Counted from the first letter of the stretch, positions 9,071 to 18,193 are shown. The stretch is 64,000 nt of DNA from Thalassospira lucentensis (GCF_011806425.1 NZ_JAATOV010000002.1:558001-622000); one strand, 5' to 3'. Notes: generated by a model not told the origin, from the letters alone. A program made the numbers and translations.

Positions 9071-11205
9071 AGGTAGCCTCCGTCTATCACTTGTTGCTTG
9101 ATCCGTTCGGGCGGCGCATCGCCGCGCAACTGCCCGTCCTGAAGCACAAGAATACGATCAGCCATATCAAGGTGACTTGGCCGATGGGTAATCAGGAATA
9201 TGGTGGAACCGCCGCGCAAACGATTGATCGTATGCTGAAAAGCGCGGTCAGCTTTTTGATCCAGACCGTTGGTCGGTTCATCAAACAAAATAATCGGTGC
9301 CTCGCGCACAAACGCGCGCGCCAAAGCAAGTCGTTGCAGGAAACTGGCGGAAAAGCGTGCCGAATGTTGATCCCCAATACGGGTTGAAAAGCCATCAACC
9401 AGATTTTCGACCTCTTGCAACACACCAGCCGACATGCAGGCCATCCGCAATTCATCATGCGATGCCACCGGGTTCGCCAGCCGTAGGTTTTGCGCAATTG
9501 ATCCACGGAAGAATTCAACATCTTGCGGCACATAGGAAATCGACTGACGCAGGGTTTGCGGATCCATCTGGCGAATATCGGCGCCATCAATCAATACCGC
9601 GCCCGCCTGGGGCTGATACATCCCGGCCACCAATTTGATCAGGGATGATTTACCCGCACCATTCGCCCCGACAACCGCAATGACCTGTCCGGGTTTAATG
9701 TCAAAATTCACCCCAACAAGTGCCGGATCAGAATCGGCATTATATCGGAAGCTAACCCGCGAAAAGCTAACCGCCCCGGAAAACCGCCGCTGATCAACAG
9801 AACGCGGCACCAAATCACCTTCGGGTGCGATGGTCATAAGCCGGTTAATCTGGCGCACACTGCCGCGCAACTGCGCCAGGCGCGGCATACCAATAAAGGC
9901 CTGATTGATCGGGCCCAAAACCCGCCACGCCAGCATCATTGATGCCACCAACGCCCCGACACTCATTTCCGCATTCATCACCCGGTTGGCCCCAAAGGCC
10001 AACACAAACGCCCCAGATGAAATCATCAGGACTTGGGCCAAGGTGTTGATCACGTTATTGACCATCGAAACCTTGAACCCGGCATAGGCCGTATCAGCCG
10101 AAATATCGCGAAAACGCGTCAGCCAGCGATTTTCCATCGCCGTGTATTTCAATGCCGACATCTTGCCGACTGTCTCGACCAAGAATTCCTGCCGGTTGGC
10201 GCCATTGCGGCCAAGTTCCGAAACCCGGCGCGTAACAATCGGAAACGACACCAACCCAATCAGGGCAAACACACCAATCAACGCAATTGGAATCAGGGCA
10301 AGCCATCCGCCAAGATAGAACATGACAACCAGGAAAATCGGCACAAATGGCATTTCCAGCATCACCATGGCCATCGGCCCGGTAAAGAATTCGCGCACAC
10401 TTTCAAAGTCACGAATACGCGAAATCTGCACCCCGACCGGCGACCGTTCGGTATAGGACGGCGGCAGTGCCAGCAATCTTTCGAAAATTGCCCCACTGAC
10501 CAGCGTATCCAACCGCGCGCCAAAGTGGCTAACGATTTGGCTGCGCAGGGTGCGCAACACCCACGACATGATCAGGATGATGCCAATGCCAATTGAAAAC
10601 TGGATCAGCATGGAAATCGACCGCGCACCAATCACCCGATCATAAATGCCCATGACAAAGATCGGCGTGGCCAAGGCCATGATGTTGAGCATCAAGGTAA
10701 TCAGCAACAACTGATAACCAAGCTGCGAAAACCGGTTTGCAACCCCACCAAACCAACCCCGCTTATCGTCTTCGAAATAACGATCACGACGGTTTGCCGG
10801 CGAAAACTGATACAGTTTGCCGGGCAAGGACGTTGCAGTGATCACCATTTCACGATCGGTGCCGCCATCATAAACCCGAATGCCATTGCCTTCTGGGCGA
10901 ATAACAACAAGGGCCGTGCCGTTTGTCGGGACGAACAGGCACGGCATCAGGCGTTCGTCGATCTCGTCAAACACCACATCGATTTCGCGCGATTGATAAT
11001 TAAGATGCGCTAGAACATTGCGAAAATCAGTTAGGTCAAGCGCTTGATCCATATGCGGCAATGCTTCAGCGACATGACGGGGCAACCCGCGCCAGCCCAG
11101 CGCCTGCAACAACGGCCAAAGACAAGCATCAAAATCCGAAAGCGCATCGGTGCTCGCAAGCCCCATCCGATAATTCTGGGCGAACTGCATATTTTCAATA
11201 TTCAT
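9067..11205 (-). CDS. Type I secretion ABC permease/ATPase with C39-like domain (LapB-type)
   Basis: This 712-residue exporter has an N-terminal C39-like domain (about 1-130) that lacks the DCG protease motif, so it should bind substrate rather than cleave it. Six membrane helices span about 150-430, followed by a nucleotide-binding domain. Walker A (GANGAGKSS, about 512-519), Walker B (IILFDEPTNGLD, about 636) and the H-loop (THR) are intact. The ABC signature reads FSASF (about 617-621) where LSGGQ is expected, although the following QRLALARA is normal. It overlaps the preceding ABC gene (bases 11202-11205) and the following hlyD gene by 4 bases each, so the three form one operon. The two ABC proteins probably act as a heterodimer, which is an inference. 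Confidence 0.93.
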   Translation of the reverse strand: MNIENMQFAQNYRMGLASTDALSDFDACLWPLLQALGWRGLPRHVAEALPHMDQALDLTDFRNVLAHLNYQSREIDVVFDEIDERLMPCLFVPTNGTALVVIRPEGNGIRVYDGGTDREMVITATSLPGKLYQFSPANRRDRYFEDDKRGWFGGVANRFSQLGYQLLLITLMLNIMALATPIFVMGIYDRVIGARSISMLIQFSIGIGIILIMSWVLRTLRSQIVSHFGARLDTLVSGAIFERLLALPPSYTERSPVGVQISRIRDFESVREFFTGPMAMVMLEMPFVPIFLVVMFYLGGWLALIPIALIGVFALIGLVSFPIVTRRVSELGRNGANRQEFLVETVGKMSALKYTAMENRWLTRFRDISADTAYAGFKVSMVNNVINTLAQVLMISSGAFVLAFGANRVMNAEMSVGALVASMMLAWRVLGPINQAFIGMPRLAQLRGSVRQINRLMTIAPEGDLVPRSVDQRRFSGAVSFSRVSFRYNADSDPALVGVNFDIKPGQVIAVVGANGAGKSSLIKLVAGMYQPQAGAVLIDGADIRQMDPQTLRQSISYVPQDVEFFRGSIAQNLRLANPVASHDELRMACMSAGVLQEVENLVDGFSTRIGDQHSARFSASFLQRLALARAFVREAPIILFDEPTNGLDQKADRAFQHTINRLRGGSTIFLITHRPSHLDMADRILVLQDGQLRGDAPPERIKQQVIDGGYL

Positions 11206-12938
11206 GACGCACCCCCAGCCGGAACAGATGCCGTGTCTTCGACACTTGGCTGCGCAACACGCTGATTGGTGCGTTTAAGAACCGGCACCAACCGTTGATC
11301 GACCAGACGGAACTGCTTATTCGCCAAGGCAATCAGTGACGGACGGTGGGATACCATCACAAGCGTGCAGTGCTTTTTTAGATCCAGCAAAAGACTGGTC
11401 ATGATGTTGTCACCCGCGATATCGAGCGAGCTATTGGCTTCGTCAAACATCACAATACGCGGATAATCAATCAATGCCCGGGCAACGGCGATCCGCTGTT
11501 TCACCCCGCGCGGCAGGGTTTCAGACGCCTGCCCCCCAACTTCTGTGTCATAGCCCTGTGGCATGCGCATAACGATGTCATCCAGTCCCAACCGGCGGGA
11601 AATTTCCACCACGCGGTCGATCCCGACATCTTTGCGAAAACCGGTAATGTTTTCGATGATTGTGCCTTTGAACATCACGCCATGCTGGGGCAAATAAGCA
11701 ACCTGACGGCGGATGGACTCCGCACTGTATTGGGTGACGTCTTTGCCATCCAAAAGAACCTGACCCTGATTGGGACGAAGCGCCCCCATCAGCATCCACA
11801 AAAGGGTTGTTTTCCCGGTCCCGTTATCACCCGTAATCGCAACGGACTCGCCCGGCTCAATCACCAGATCAAGACCATCAAACACCTTTTTGCCGTCCGG
11901 GTGACCAAACGACACATTGTGCAATTCAATCTTACCTTCAAGGACGGGCATTTCCGGGGCGTCCGCACTGTCTTCTGGTTCGATTTCAAACAGTTCTTCG
12001 CACCGCTGGCGGGCGACACGAATGTTTTGGAACTGGGTCCACAGGCTCATGGCGCGTTGTAATGGTTGTATGGATCGTCCGGCCAACATCGTGCAGGCCG
12101 CAAGTCCGCCCACCGTCAAATCTGCATCAATCACAAGAACACTGCCCACGGCCGCAACCAGCACCATGGTCAGCATCGAAAAGGTCGCGCTGGCATTTAC
12201 CGCCGCATGGGCGGAACGCGCTGCAACCAGATCATCCTGCGCACACTGCACCTGAAGCTGTTCATGGCGGCGGATCATCAGGTTTTCCATCGCCATCGAT
12301 TTGATGGTGTGAACCCCCGTCAGGGTTTCGATGATAAAGTTATAACGCCGCTCATCTGACTGAATGCGATGATCAAGCGCGCCGCGCAACTGCCGCCCCA
12401 GGAAGAAGGCGGTGATGAAAAACGCCAGCAAAATGCCAAGCGGCACGATCACAAGCATCCCACCGATGATCGCGATCAATCCCAAAAACAGAATGATAAA
12501 CGGCAAATCAACGACGGCACCAATGGCCTGCCCGGAATAGAAATCACGCAGCATATTAAGGCTGTTTAAGCGCTGCAAATGAAGGCCGGGGGCGGTTTTT
12601 TCGTAATCAGTCAAACTTGCCGACAACAAATGCCCCACCGCGGCCTTGGCACTGCGATGTTCGAACTTGGCCGCCGAAAGCGATGAAATATAAGCCCGTC
12701 CAAGACGCAAGATCGCCTCAAGCACAAGCGCACCCAACACGCCAAGGATCAGAAGCGTTAAAGTCGGGATAGAGTTATATGGTAAAACCCGGTCATAAAC
12801 CTGCAGCAACGTGATCGGCAATGCCAGCGACAGCAGATTGATCACCAACGCGCCAAGCAACAGGGCAAAGCGTCCCGTCTGCAAATGCGACAATGTCCCG
12901 ATATTCAAGACAGGATGTTGTCTGACATGTCGTGTCAT
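11202..12938 (-). CDS. Type I secretion ABC permease/ATPase, short partner
   Basis: This 578-residue protein has a membrane domain (about 20-310) and an ATPase domain but no C39-like extension, so it resembles PrtD-type exporters. Walker A is GDNGTGKTT (about 368-376), Walker B is IVMFDEANSSLD (about 493-504) and the H-loop is SHR. The ABC signature is LPRGV (about 473-477) instead of LSGGQ, followed by a normal KQRIAVARAL. It is the first gene of the secretion operon and its stop overlaps the start of the second ABC gene. A paired exporter in which both signatures are altered is unusual. The Pro/Ala/Thr-rich C-terminal 30 residues look disordered. Confidence 0.93.
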   Translation of the reverse strand: MTRHVRQHPVLNIGTLSHLQTGRFALLLGALVINLLSLALPITLLQVYDRVLPYNSIPTLTLLILGVLGALVLEAILRLGRAYISSLSAAKFEHRSAKAAVGHLLSASLTDYEKTAPGLHLQRLNSLNMLRDFYSGQAIGAVVDLPFIILFLGLIAIIGGMLVIVPLGILLAFFITAFFLGRQLRGALDHRIQSDERRYNFIIETLTGVHTIKSMAMENLMIRRHEQLQVQCAQDDLVAARSAHAAVNASATFSMLTMVLVAAVGSVLVIDADLTVGGLAACTMLAGRSIQPLQRAMSLWTQFQNIRVARQRCEELFEIEPEDSADAPEMPVLEGKIELHNVSFGHPDGKKVFDGLDLVIEPGESVAITGDNGTGKTTLLWMLMGALRPNQGQVLLDGKDVTQYSAESIRRQVAYLPQHGVMFKGTIIENITGFRKDVGIDRVVEISRRLGLDDIVMRMPQGYDTEVGGQASETLPRGVKQRIAVARALIDYPRIVMFDEANSSLDIAGDNIMTSLLLDLKKHCTLVMVSHRPSLIALANKQFRLVDQRLVPVLKRTNQRVAQPSVEDTASVPAGGAS

Positions 12939-12990
12939 GAAGGCAGGATGCTCCGTAAAACGGGTTATATACCATACTAAAGGTGTCTAA

Positions 12991-13006
12991 CTATACCAAT
13001 AGATAG
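12991..13006. promoter_or_regulatory. Imperfect CTATAC inverted repeat before the secretion operon
   Basis: CTATAC-CAAT-AGATAG lies 53 bases upstream of the first ABC gene. It shares CTATAC-N4-NNATAG with the perfect palindrome at 7614-7633 before the adhesin. Another TATACCATA copy of the half-site sits at about 12968. Shared control of both transcription units is a hypothesis. Confidence 0.35.
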
Positions 13007-13070
13007 GATGAGTAACCGATTCACGTATTACTGGCAAGAAGTTCCTTATATGCATACGAATACATATAAT

Positions 13071-13097
13071 AGTTATCTGACCCACGTCCAGATAACT
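13071..13097. promoter_or_regulatory. Inverted repeat, 9-bp arms, in the secretion-operon upstream region
   Basis: AGTTATCTG (13071-13079) and CAGATAACT (13089-13097) are perfect complements separated by 9 bases. They lie in the 268-bp region between the S4-domain gene stop and the secretion operon start. A T-run (TTTTTT) is found about 7 bases to the right but in the wrong sense to terminate the minus-strand S4 gene. It could be an operator or a weak terminator. Confidence 0.35.
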
Positions 13098-13206
13098 TAA
13101 CGCATTTTTTGGGAAACTACTCCGATTTAGATCGCCCACTCTCCTGCGGAGACGCGAATCTAAGCACTTGAAAATATTGAACTATTCTAAACAGGTGGAA
13201 ATAAGC

Positions 13207-13629
13207 CTAGGCTTCTTCGCCGTCGCCACGCAACCGATCAAGCGCGCGTCGCTCTGCCTTTGTCGGGCGTCCAGAACCTGCTTCGCGCGCACCGACCGGG
13301 GCTGTACGAATGTCTGATGCCACTTCTTTCTTTGCCATCCGGGGTGGTGAATGATCGGTATAAAGGGTCTGTGCTTCGGGGGCGGGTCCACGGCGTTCGC
13401 CAAGCGCAACAACTTCGACCACGCGAAGGTGCGGTCCTTGAAAGAATTGCAGGCGATCACCTGCTGATACCGTGACACTGGCCTTTGAAATCGAACTGCC
13501 ATTCACAACAATATGCCCAGACTGGCAGGCCTTACTCGCCAAGGAGCGGGTTTTATAAAACCGTGCGTGCCACAACCATTTATCAACCCGAAGCTTTTCT
13601 GCCAGTTCCGTCACGGCGGTCCATTCCAC
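13207..13629 (-). CDS. hslR: S4-domain RNA-binding protein, Hsp15 family
   Basis: The 140-residue protein carries an N-terminal S4 RNA-binding fold (about residues 10-75; LRVDKWLWHARFYKTRSLA and GHIVVNGSSISKASVTVSAG) and a basic C-terminal tail. In E. coli, Hsp15 binds stalled 50S subunits carrying nascent-chain tRNA; the same role is likely but not proven. The start is GTG at 13629 with no clear Shine-Dalgarno, and no in-frame ATG lies close by. It follows the SUV3-like helicase on the same strand, but a strong hairpin at 13767-13794 separates them, so it may have its own promoter in 13630-13765. Confidence 0.88.
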   Translation of the reverse strand: MEWTAVTELAEKLRVDKWLWHARFYKTRSLASKACQSGHIVVNGSSISKASVTVSAGDRLQFFQGPHLRVVEVVALGERRGPAPEAQTLYTDHSPPRMAKKEVASDIRTAPVGAREAGSGRPTKAERRALDRLRGDGEEA

Positions 13630-13766
13630 GTATCGTTTAACTGATATCTCTTATACCAAATTTCCAAGGTCAGAGAAGATAAGCCACCTTAAAAAATCAG
13701 GCGCTTGCGCGTCATGGCACCAATCACCACAAACACGAACAAGACATAACGCGGCCCCAAAACGCA

Positions 13767-13794
13767 AAACGGCGACCCGCAAGGATCGCCGTTT
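13767..13794 (-). terminator. Rho-independent terminator of the SUV3-like helicase gene
   Basis: The arms AAACGGCGA and TCGCCGTTT are perfect complements. Read on the minus strand the hairpin is followed by TTGCGTTTTGG, 22 bases beyond the helicase stop codon. Confidence 0.75.
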
Positions 13795-13815
13795 CAAAGA
13801 TCTTATGCCGCTTTA

Positions 13816-16749
13816 TCAGCCTTTGGCTTCAAGCATTTCCTTAAGCTTGGCAAAGGGCGAATCTTCGTTGATCTTGTTTTCTTTTGCTGGCGCGGACTGA
13901 TTACGTCCACCTGGCTTACCACCACGGTCGCCACGGCCTCCACGATTAGGACGATTGCCGCCCTTACCTTTGGCACCGTCTTTGCCACCGCGTGCTTCCT
14001 GACGCGGGCCGCCACGTTGACCGCGACCAGCACCGCCACCACCACGCTTACGACGATCAACCCGGACAAAGAACTTAACTTCGACCAGCTCATCACCATC
14101 CGCATCGGTTTCAACCGGTGCTGCCGCATCCGAAGAAGCCTCAGACGCGTCGGTCTCAACCGCAGCCTCTTTGGTTTTCTCTTTTGCGTCTTCTGCCGGT
14201 GCAGCTGATTCTACTGCGGTGTCAGAAGCTTTGGCATCGCCATCCGCATCAGCAGCTTTCTCAGGTGCTTCCTCGGCTTTGGCCGCATCGCCAGCAGCAG
14301 CTTCGGCTTTTGCCGGTTCAGCTGCTTTTTTATCGGCTTCTTTGGCTTCAAGGGTCGATTTCTTGACCTTGACCACCTCGGCACGCCAACCAAGGGCGGT
14401 AAACACGCCTTCGGCCTGCTCAACCGTGCAGCCCAAAAGCGACAGCAAATCAGGATCAGGACGGACTTTGCCGTCATTCTCACGTGCTTTCTGACGCAGC
14501 AACGCGGCAAAACGTTCAAGCATATCGACACGGGCAGCCAACGGACCAACCGGCATATAACCAGCCGCCAGATAGAACCCTTTGGAATTGGCACGATCAT
14601 TTGGAACCGATGTGCGCCCTGCCGGTGGCAGTTGCGGCAATTCATCAAGTTCACGTGCAACCGCCCAAAGAATGCCACGCAGCTCAACCGGATCGGGTTT
14701 CAGCGCATCAAGCACATGAACGGTTTCAACCCCCAAACGCACGCCAAGTTTGGCAAGTGCTTTGCGGTCGTCATCCGACAAATCTTTGACCAGGCTTTCA
14801 AGTTCCGAACGTGGAACACAGCCCAGGCCTTCGTTCAGTTGGAACAAAAGCCCGCGAATTGGCCCGGAAAGCTGACAGTCACGCAGACGGGTCAGCATTT
14901 TAAGCCGCGTTTCGATGTGGGAATTGATGAAGTTCTGAAGACGCGTGCGGATACGTTCGCGTGTTGGACCGTCAAAGAACTCGCTGTCGATCACATGGAT
15001 CTCAGGAGACAGAACCGTGTCACCTTTTTTCAGCACGCCAACTTGCGCACCGCTCCAAAGGACATCGAGCTGCCCATTCACCGAGAATTTATCATCTTCG
15101 TCGGTTTCAAGTTGTTTGACGCGCTGGGCGATTTCGCCCGTCAACGCGCGGCGTGCGGCACTGGCAATTGCCTTGCCTTCGAAAGCAGCATCGGTTTCAT
15201 CAGCGATGAAACGGAATCCTTCAAGACGGCCGACAAATTCACCTTCGACCTGTACTTCACCATTCGCAGTGATGGTAGACATGAGTTCAGACTTGTCCTT
15301 GAGACTTTTCAATAAAACCGAGGTCCGCCTATCGACGAACCTTTGGGTCAGGCGTTCATGTAGCACATCTGACAGCTTGTCCTCAATGGCGCGTGTTCGT
15401 TCCTGCCAATGATTGGCATCTTCGAGCCAGTGATGTTTATGCGATACATATGTCCAGACGCGAATACCTGCCAAACGTGATGACAACTGATCGATATCAC
15501 CATCATAACGATCCAGACGCAAGACTTGTTCGCCCAACCAGTCGATTGGAAGTCTGCTTCCGGGTTTCGCCAGATAGCGATAAATAGATGTTAGCAGTCT
15601 TGGATGGGTATCGGTATGGATATTTCTAAAGTCGGGAATCTGGCAGACTTCCCACAGCAACTGCACCCGATCCGGGGCCGATGCAATCCGTGCGACATCC
15701 TCGTTTTGCGCCAGATGTTCGAGCATAATTTCATCAACCGGCTCACGCGCAAGGATCAGCGTCGGATCACTTGATCGACGACGCAATGATTTCTGCAACG
15801 CGTCAACGCTCCGAAATTCAAGCCGGGAATTCCGCCAAAACACCTTCGACAGCGGCTCAAACTCGTGGGACTCGATCTGCTCGATAATGTCGGCATCAAT
15901 ACCGGTCAGGTTGCCCGTAACCCCGAACGTCCCGTTATTCATATGTCGGCCCGCACGTCCGGCAATCTGTGCCGTTTCCGTCGCCGACAGGGACCGGTTA
16001 AATTTACCGTCATATTTATGCATGGCCGCAAAGGCCACATGGTCCAGATCAAGGTTAAGCCCCATACCAATTGCGTCCGTCGCAATCAGGTGCTCGACCT
16101 CACCATTCTGGAACATCTCGACCTGGGCATTACGTGTGCGCGGGCTGAGCGCACCAAGCACCACCGCCGCCCCGCCTTTTTGGCGACGCACCAATTCGGC
16201 AACCGCGTAAACTTCCTGTGCGGAAAATGTCACGATGGCCGATTGCGCCGGCAGGCGCTGAATTTTCTTCGAACCGTTATAGGTCAGCGTCGAAAAGCGC
16301 GCGCGCGTGTCAAATTCAACATTATCAACCAGCTTACGGATAACCGGGCGTATGGTTTCCGCCCCCATAAACATCGTTTCGGACCGTCCGCGCGCATGCA
16401 GCAGTCGGTCGGTAAACACATGCCCGCGTTCCGGGTCGGCACACATCTGAATTTCGTCAACGCCCAGGAAATCAACCTGCTTGGCCAGCGGCATGGCTTC
16501 GACCGTGCACAGGTAATACCGCGCCGTTTTCGGCAAGATACGTTCTTCGCCGGTAATCAGCGCCACCGCACCCTTGCCAACCTTGGCCACCGCGCGGTCA
16601 TAATTTTCACGCGCCAACAGCCGCAACGGGAACCCGATCATTCCGGTTGTATGCGCCAACATCCGTTCCATGGCGAGATGGGTCTTGCCGGTGTTGGTGG
16701 GGCCCAGGATCGCAATGATGCGCGGGCCGGATCGGGTTGAAATCTGCAT
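13816..16749 (-). CDS. SUV3-like superfamily II RNA helicase with RGG-rich tail
   Basis: This 977-residue protein resembles the mitochondrial RNA-degradosome helicase SUV3. Walker A is GPTNTGKT (residues 16-23), the DExH-type motif is DEIQ (about 97-100), and helicase-C motif VI contains QIAGRAGRH. An SUV3-like C-terminal module follows. From about residue 790 it changes to a low-complexity Ala/Glu/Lys segment, then an Arg/Gly-rich stretch (about 895-950, many RGG and GGR) and a short terminal helix SPFAKLKEMLEAKG. RGG tracts usually bind RNA or drive condensation. The protein probably unwinds structured RNA during decay or ribosome assembly. The ATG at 16749 follows GGAAGAG. Confidence 0.9.
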   Translation of the reverse strand: MQISTRSGPRIIAILGPTNTGKTHLAMERMLAHTTGMIGFPLRLLARENYDRAVAKVGKGAVALITGEERILPKTARYYLCTVEAMPLAKQVDFLGVDEIQMCADPERGHVFTDRLLHARGRSETMFMGAETIRPVIRKLVDNVEFDTRARFSTLTYNGSKKIQRLPAQSAIVTFSAQEVYAVAELVRRQKGGAAVVLGALSPRTRNAQVEMFQNGEVEHLIATDAIGMGLNLDLDHVAFAAMHKYDGKFNRSLSATETAQIAGRAGRHMNNGTFGVTGNLTGIDADIIEQIESHEFEPLSKVFWRNSRLEFRSVDALQKSLRRRSSDPTLILAREPVDEIMLEHLAQNEDVARIASAPDRVQLLWEVCQIPDFRNIHTDTHPRLLTSIYRYLAKPGSRLPIDWLGEQVLRLDRYDGDIDQLSSRLAGIRVWTYVSHKHHWLEDANHWQERTRAIEDKLSDVLHERLTQRFVDRRTSVLLKSLKDKSELMSTITANGEVQVEGEFVGRLEGFRFIADETDAAFEGKAIASAARRALTGEIAQRVKQLETDEDDKFSVNGQLDVLWSGAQVGVLKKGDTVLSPEIHVIDSEFFDGPTRERIRTRLQNFINSHIETRLKMLTRLRDCQLSGPIRGLLFQLNEGLGCVPRSELESLVKDLSDDDRKALAKLGVRLGVETVHVLDALKPDPVELRGILWAVARELDELPQLPPAGRTSVPNDRANSKGFYLAAGYMPVGPLAARVDMLERFAALLRQKARENDGKVRPDPDLLSLLGCTVEQAEGVFTALGWRAEVVKVKKSTLEAKEADKKAAEPAKAEAAAGDAAKAEEAPEKAADADGDAKASDTAVESAAPAEDAKEKTKEAAVETDASEASSDAAAPVETDADGDELVEVKFFVRVDRRKRGGGGAGRGQRGGPRQEARGGKDGAKGKGGNRPNRGGRGDRGGKPGGRNQSAPAKENKINEDSPFAKLKEMLEAKG

Positions 16750-16938
16750 TAAACTCTTCCAATGGACAGCCCAAGGATCCGGGCCGCCCCACGTGTCTGG
16801 CCTTTCAACACTTGAACCGCGTTAATGTCAAGCATTCAGCCCACCGCACCCCATGCGCAAAACGCAGATCGATGCCCCTAAAACCCCCGTAAGCTTACTT
16901 GTCAGCATTCCTGAGCGCGTTATTGAAACCACAACTTA

Positions 16939-17409
16939 TCAGGGCTTTTCGGCGTCTTTGGTTTCAAGCAATATGGCCCCTGGCCCGTCTTTTGCCAGTT
17001 CATCACCCGGATTTCGCAGCGGGCAGTCCGAAATCGACAAACACCCACAGCCGATACACAACGCCAACTGATCACGCAGCCGGGTTAATTGATCAATCCG
17101 GTCATTCAGATCATCGCGCCATCGCGACGACAGCTTTGCCCAATCCTTGGCTGTCGGCACCGTATTGCGCGGCAATCGATCAAGGGCCGCACCAATTTCA
17201 GCAAGGGGAATACCGGTTTTTTGCGCCACCTTGATAATGGCAAGCTTACGCAAAGTTCCGCGATGGAAACGGCGCTGATTGCCATCGGTTCGGATCGAAC
17301 TGATCAGTCCTTTGCGTTCGTAAAAATGCACTGCAGACACCGAAATGCCACTGCGCTTTGCCACATCCCCCACACTTAAGTAGCGCTGCAATGGTCCGTT
17401 TTCTGCCAT
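16939..17409 (-). CDS. soxR: Redox-sensing MerR-family regulator SoxR
   Basis: The 156-residue protein has a MerR winged-helix ([22 protein letters not shown]), a dimerisation helix, and the SoxR cluster motif [12 protein letters not shown] (CX2CXCX5C), which holds a [2Fe-2S] centre oxidised by redox-cycling agents. The ATG at 17409 (GGGA upstream) is preferred over a TTG two codons earlier. It is divergent from an FMN reductase gene. A MerR-type promoter with a 19-base spacer and a dyad lies between them, so SoxR probably activates the reductase directly. This target set differs from E. coli, where SoxR activates soxS, and fits the direct mode known in non-enteric bacteria. Confidence 0.94.
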   Translation of the reverse strand: MAENGPLQRYLSVGDVAKRSGISVSAVHFYERKGLISSIRTDGNQRRFHRGTLRKLAIIKVAQKTGIPLAEIGAALDRLPRNTVPTAKDWAKLSSRWRDDLNDRIDQLTRLRDQLALCIGCGCLSISDCPLRNPGDELAKDGPGAILLETKDAEKP

Positions 17410-17452
17410 TTCCAATATCCCTGCCTGCCACGATCAGAAAGTCACCTTCCCG

Positions 17453-17486
17453 CTTGACCTAAACCATAGTCAAGGTTTTATAGAAT
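17453..17486 (+). promoter_or_regulatory. SoxR-type promoter of the FMN reductase gene
   Basis: The -35 box TTGACC (17454-17459) and a -10-like TATAGA (17479-17484) are 19 bases apart, the over-long spacing typical of MerR-family activators. The spacer contains a dyad, CTTGAC (17453-17458) and GTCAAG (17469-17474), as the probable SoxR site. Confidence 0.7.
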
Positions 17487-17522
17487 TACCCCCTGTTGTT
17501 AAAATATCAAGGAATCAAAATC

Positions 17523-18116
17523 GTGGAAAAAGCAGTTAATCTCGCCGTGATTTATGGCAGCGCACGTGAAGGACGATTTTGCGATACGGTTGTGAACTGG
17601 GCCACGGACATCCTTCGCAAAGACGGTGATCTAACTGTCTGCACCCTTGATCCGGCGGTATTGGATCTGCCATCGCGGTTTATTGGCAATCAGCACCCCG
17701 CCATTTCCGGCCTGCACCAGACATTGGCCGCGGCGGATGCCTATATCGTCGTCACCCCGGAATACAATCACAGCTTTACCGGCGAACTCAAATTGCTGAT
17801 CGATGCCGCCAAACCGCAATGGCGGCGCAAACCGCTGGCGTTTGTGTCATATGGCGGAATGTCCGGGGGCTTGCGCGCAGTGGAACAGTTGCGCCTTGTG
17901 TTTGCCGAACTGCATGTGGTGACCATGCGCGACGTCGTCAGCTTTACCAACGCCCCAGACCTTTTTGATCAGAACGGTCGCCCCCATAACGCAGCCGGCT
18001 GCGAAAATGCGCTAAATGCCATGGTCGCGGACTTAAAATGGTGGGCAAAAACCCTTCGAAGCGCACGCAACAGCGATATGGCGGATACCCCCACCCCACA
18101 AACCATAAGCGCGTAA
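17523..18116 (+). CDS. NADPH-dependent FMN reductase / flavodoxin-like quinone reductase
   Basis: This 197-residue flavodoxin-fold protein carries the FMN-phosphate loop YGSAREGRF near the N-terminus, TPEYNHSFTGELKLLIDA in the middle, and GGMSGG. It probably reduces FMN or quinones by NAD(P)H in the cytoplasm. The GTG at 17523 is chosen because AAGGA lies 9 bases upstream; a TTG at 17496 would sit almost on the predicted transcription start. Divergence from soxR and the SoxR-type promoter suggest induction by redox-cycling compounds. Confidence 0.9.
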   Translation: MEKAVNLAVIYGSAREGRFCDTVVNWATDILRKDGDLTVCTLDPAVLDLPSRFIGNQHPAISGLHQTLAAADAYIVVTPEYNHSFTGELKLLIDAAKPQWRRKPLAFVSYGGMSGGLRAVEQLRLVFAELHVVTMRDVVSFTNAPDLFDQNGRPHNAAGCENALNAMVADLKWWAKTLRSARNSDMADTPTPQTISA

Positions 18117-18173
18117 TCATGGATTGGGGGCGAACGAACAATCGCGCACATCCCGCGCCCCTAACGCAAAGCG

Positions 18174-18193
18174 GGGCGACCAATTGGTCGCCC
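18174..18193. terminator. 20-bp perfect palindrome between convergent genes
   Basis: GGGCGACCAATTGGTCGCCC is fully self-complementary. It lies between the FMN reductase stop (18116) and the hibernation-factor stop (18226), which converge here. It is a likely bidirectional terminator, though T-runs are weak on both sides. Confidence 0.5.

Noticed and set aside
10033-10596. Plus-strand frame of 187 codons inside the second ABC gene
   Set aside because: It is antisense to a well-supported ABC transporter gene, with a His/Asn/Arg-rich composition not typical of proteins.
9067-11205. C39-like domain considered as an active peptidase
   Set aside because: The DCG catalytic motif is absent, so a substrate-binding role as in LapB/HlyB is more likely.
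15865-16740. Plus-strand frame of 291 codons opposite the SUV3-like helicase
   Set aside because: It is antisense to conserved helicase motifs and shows no family pattern of its own.
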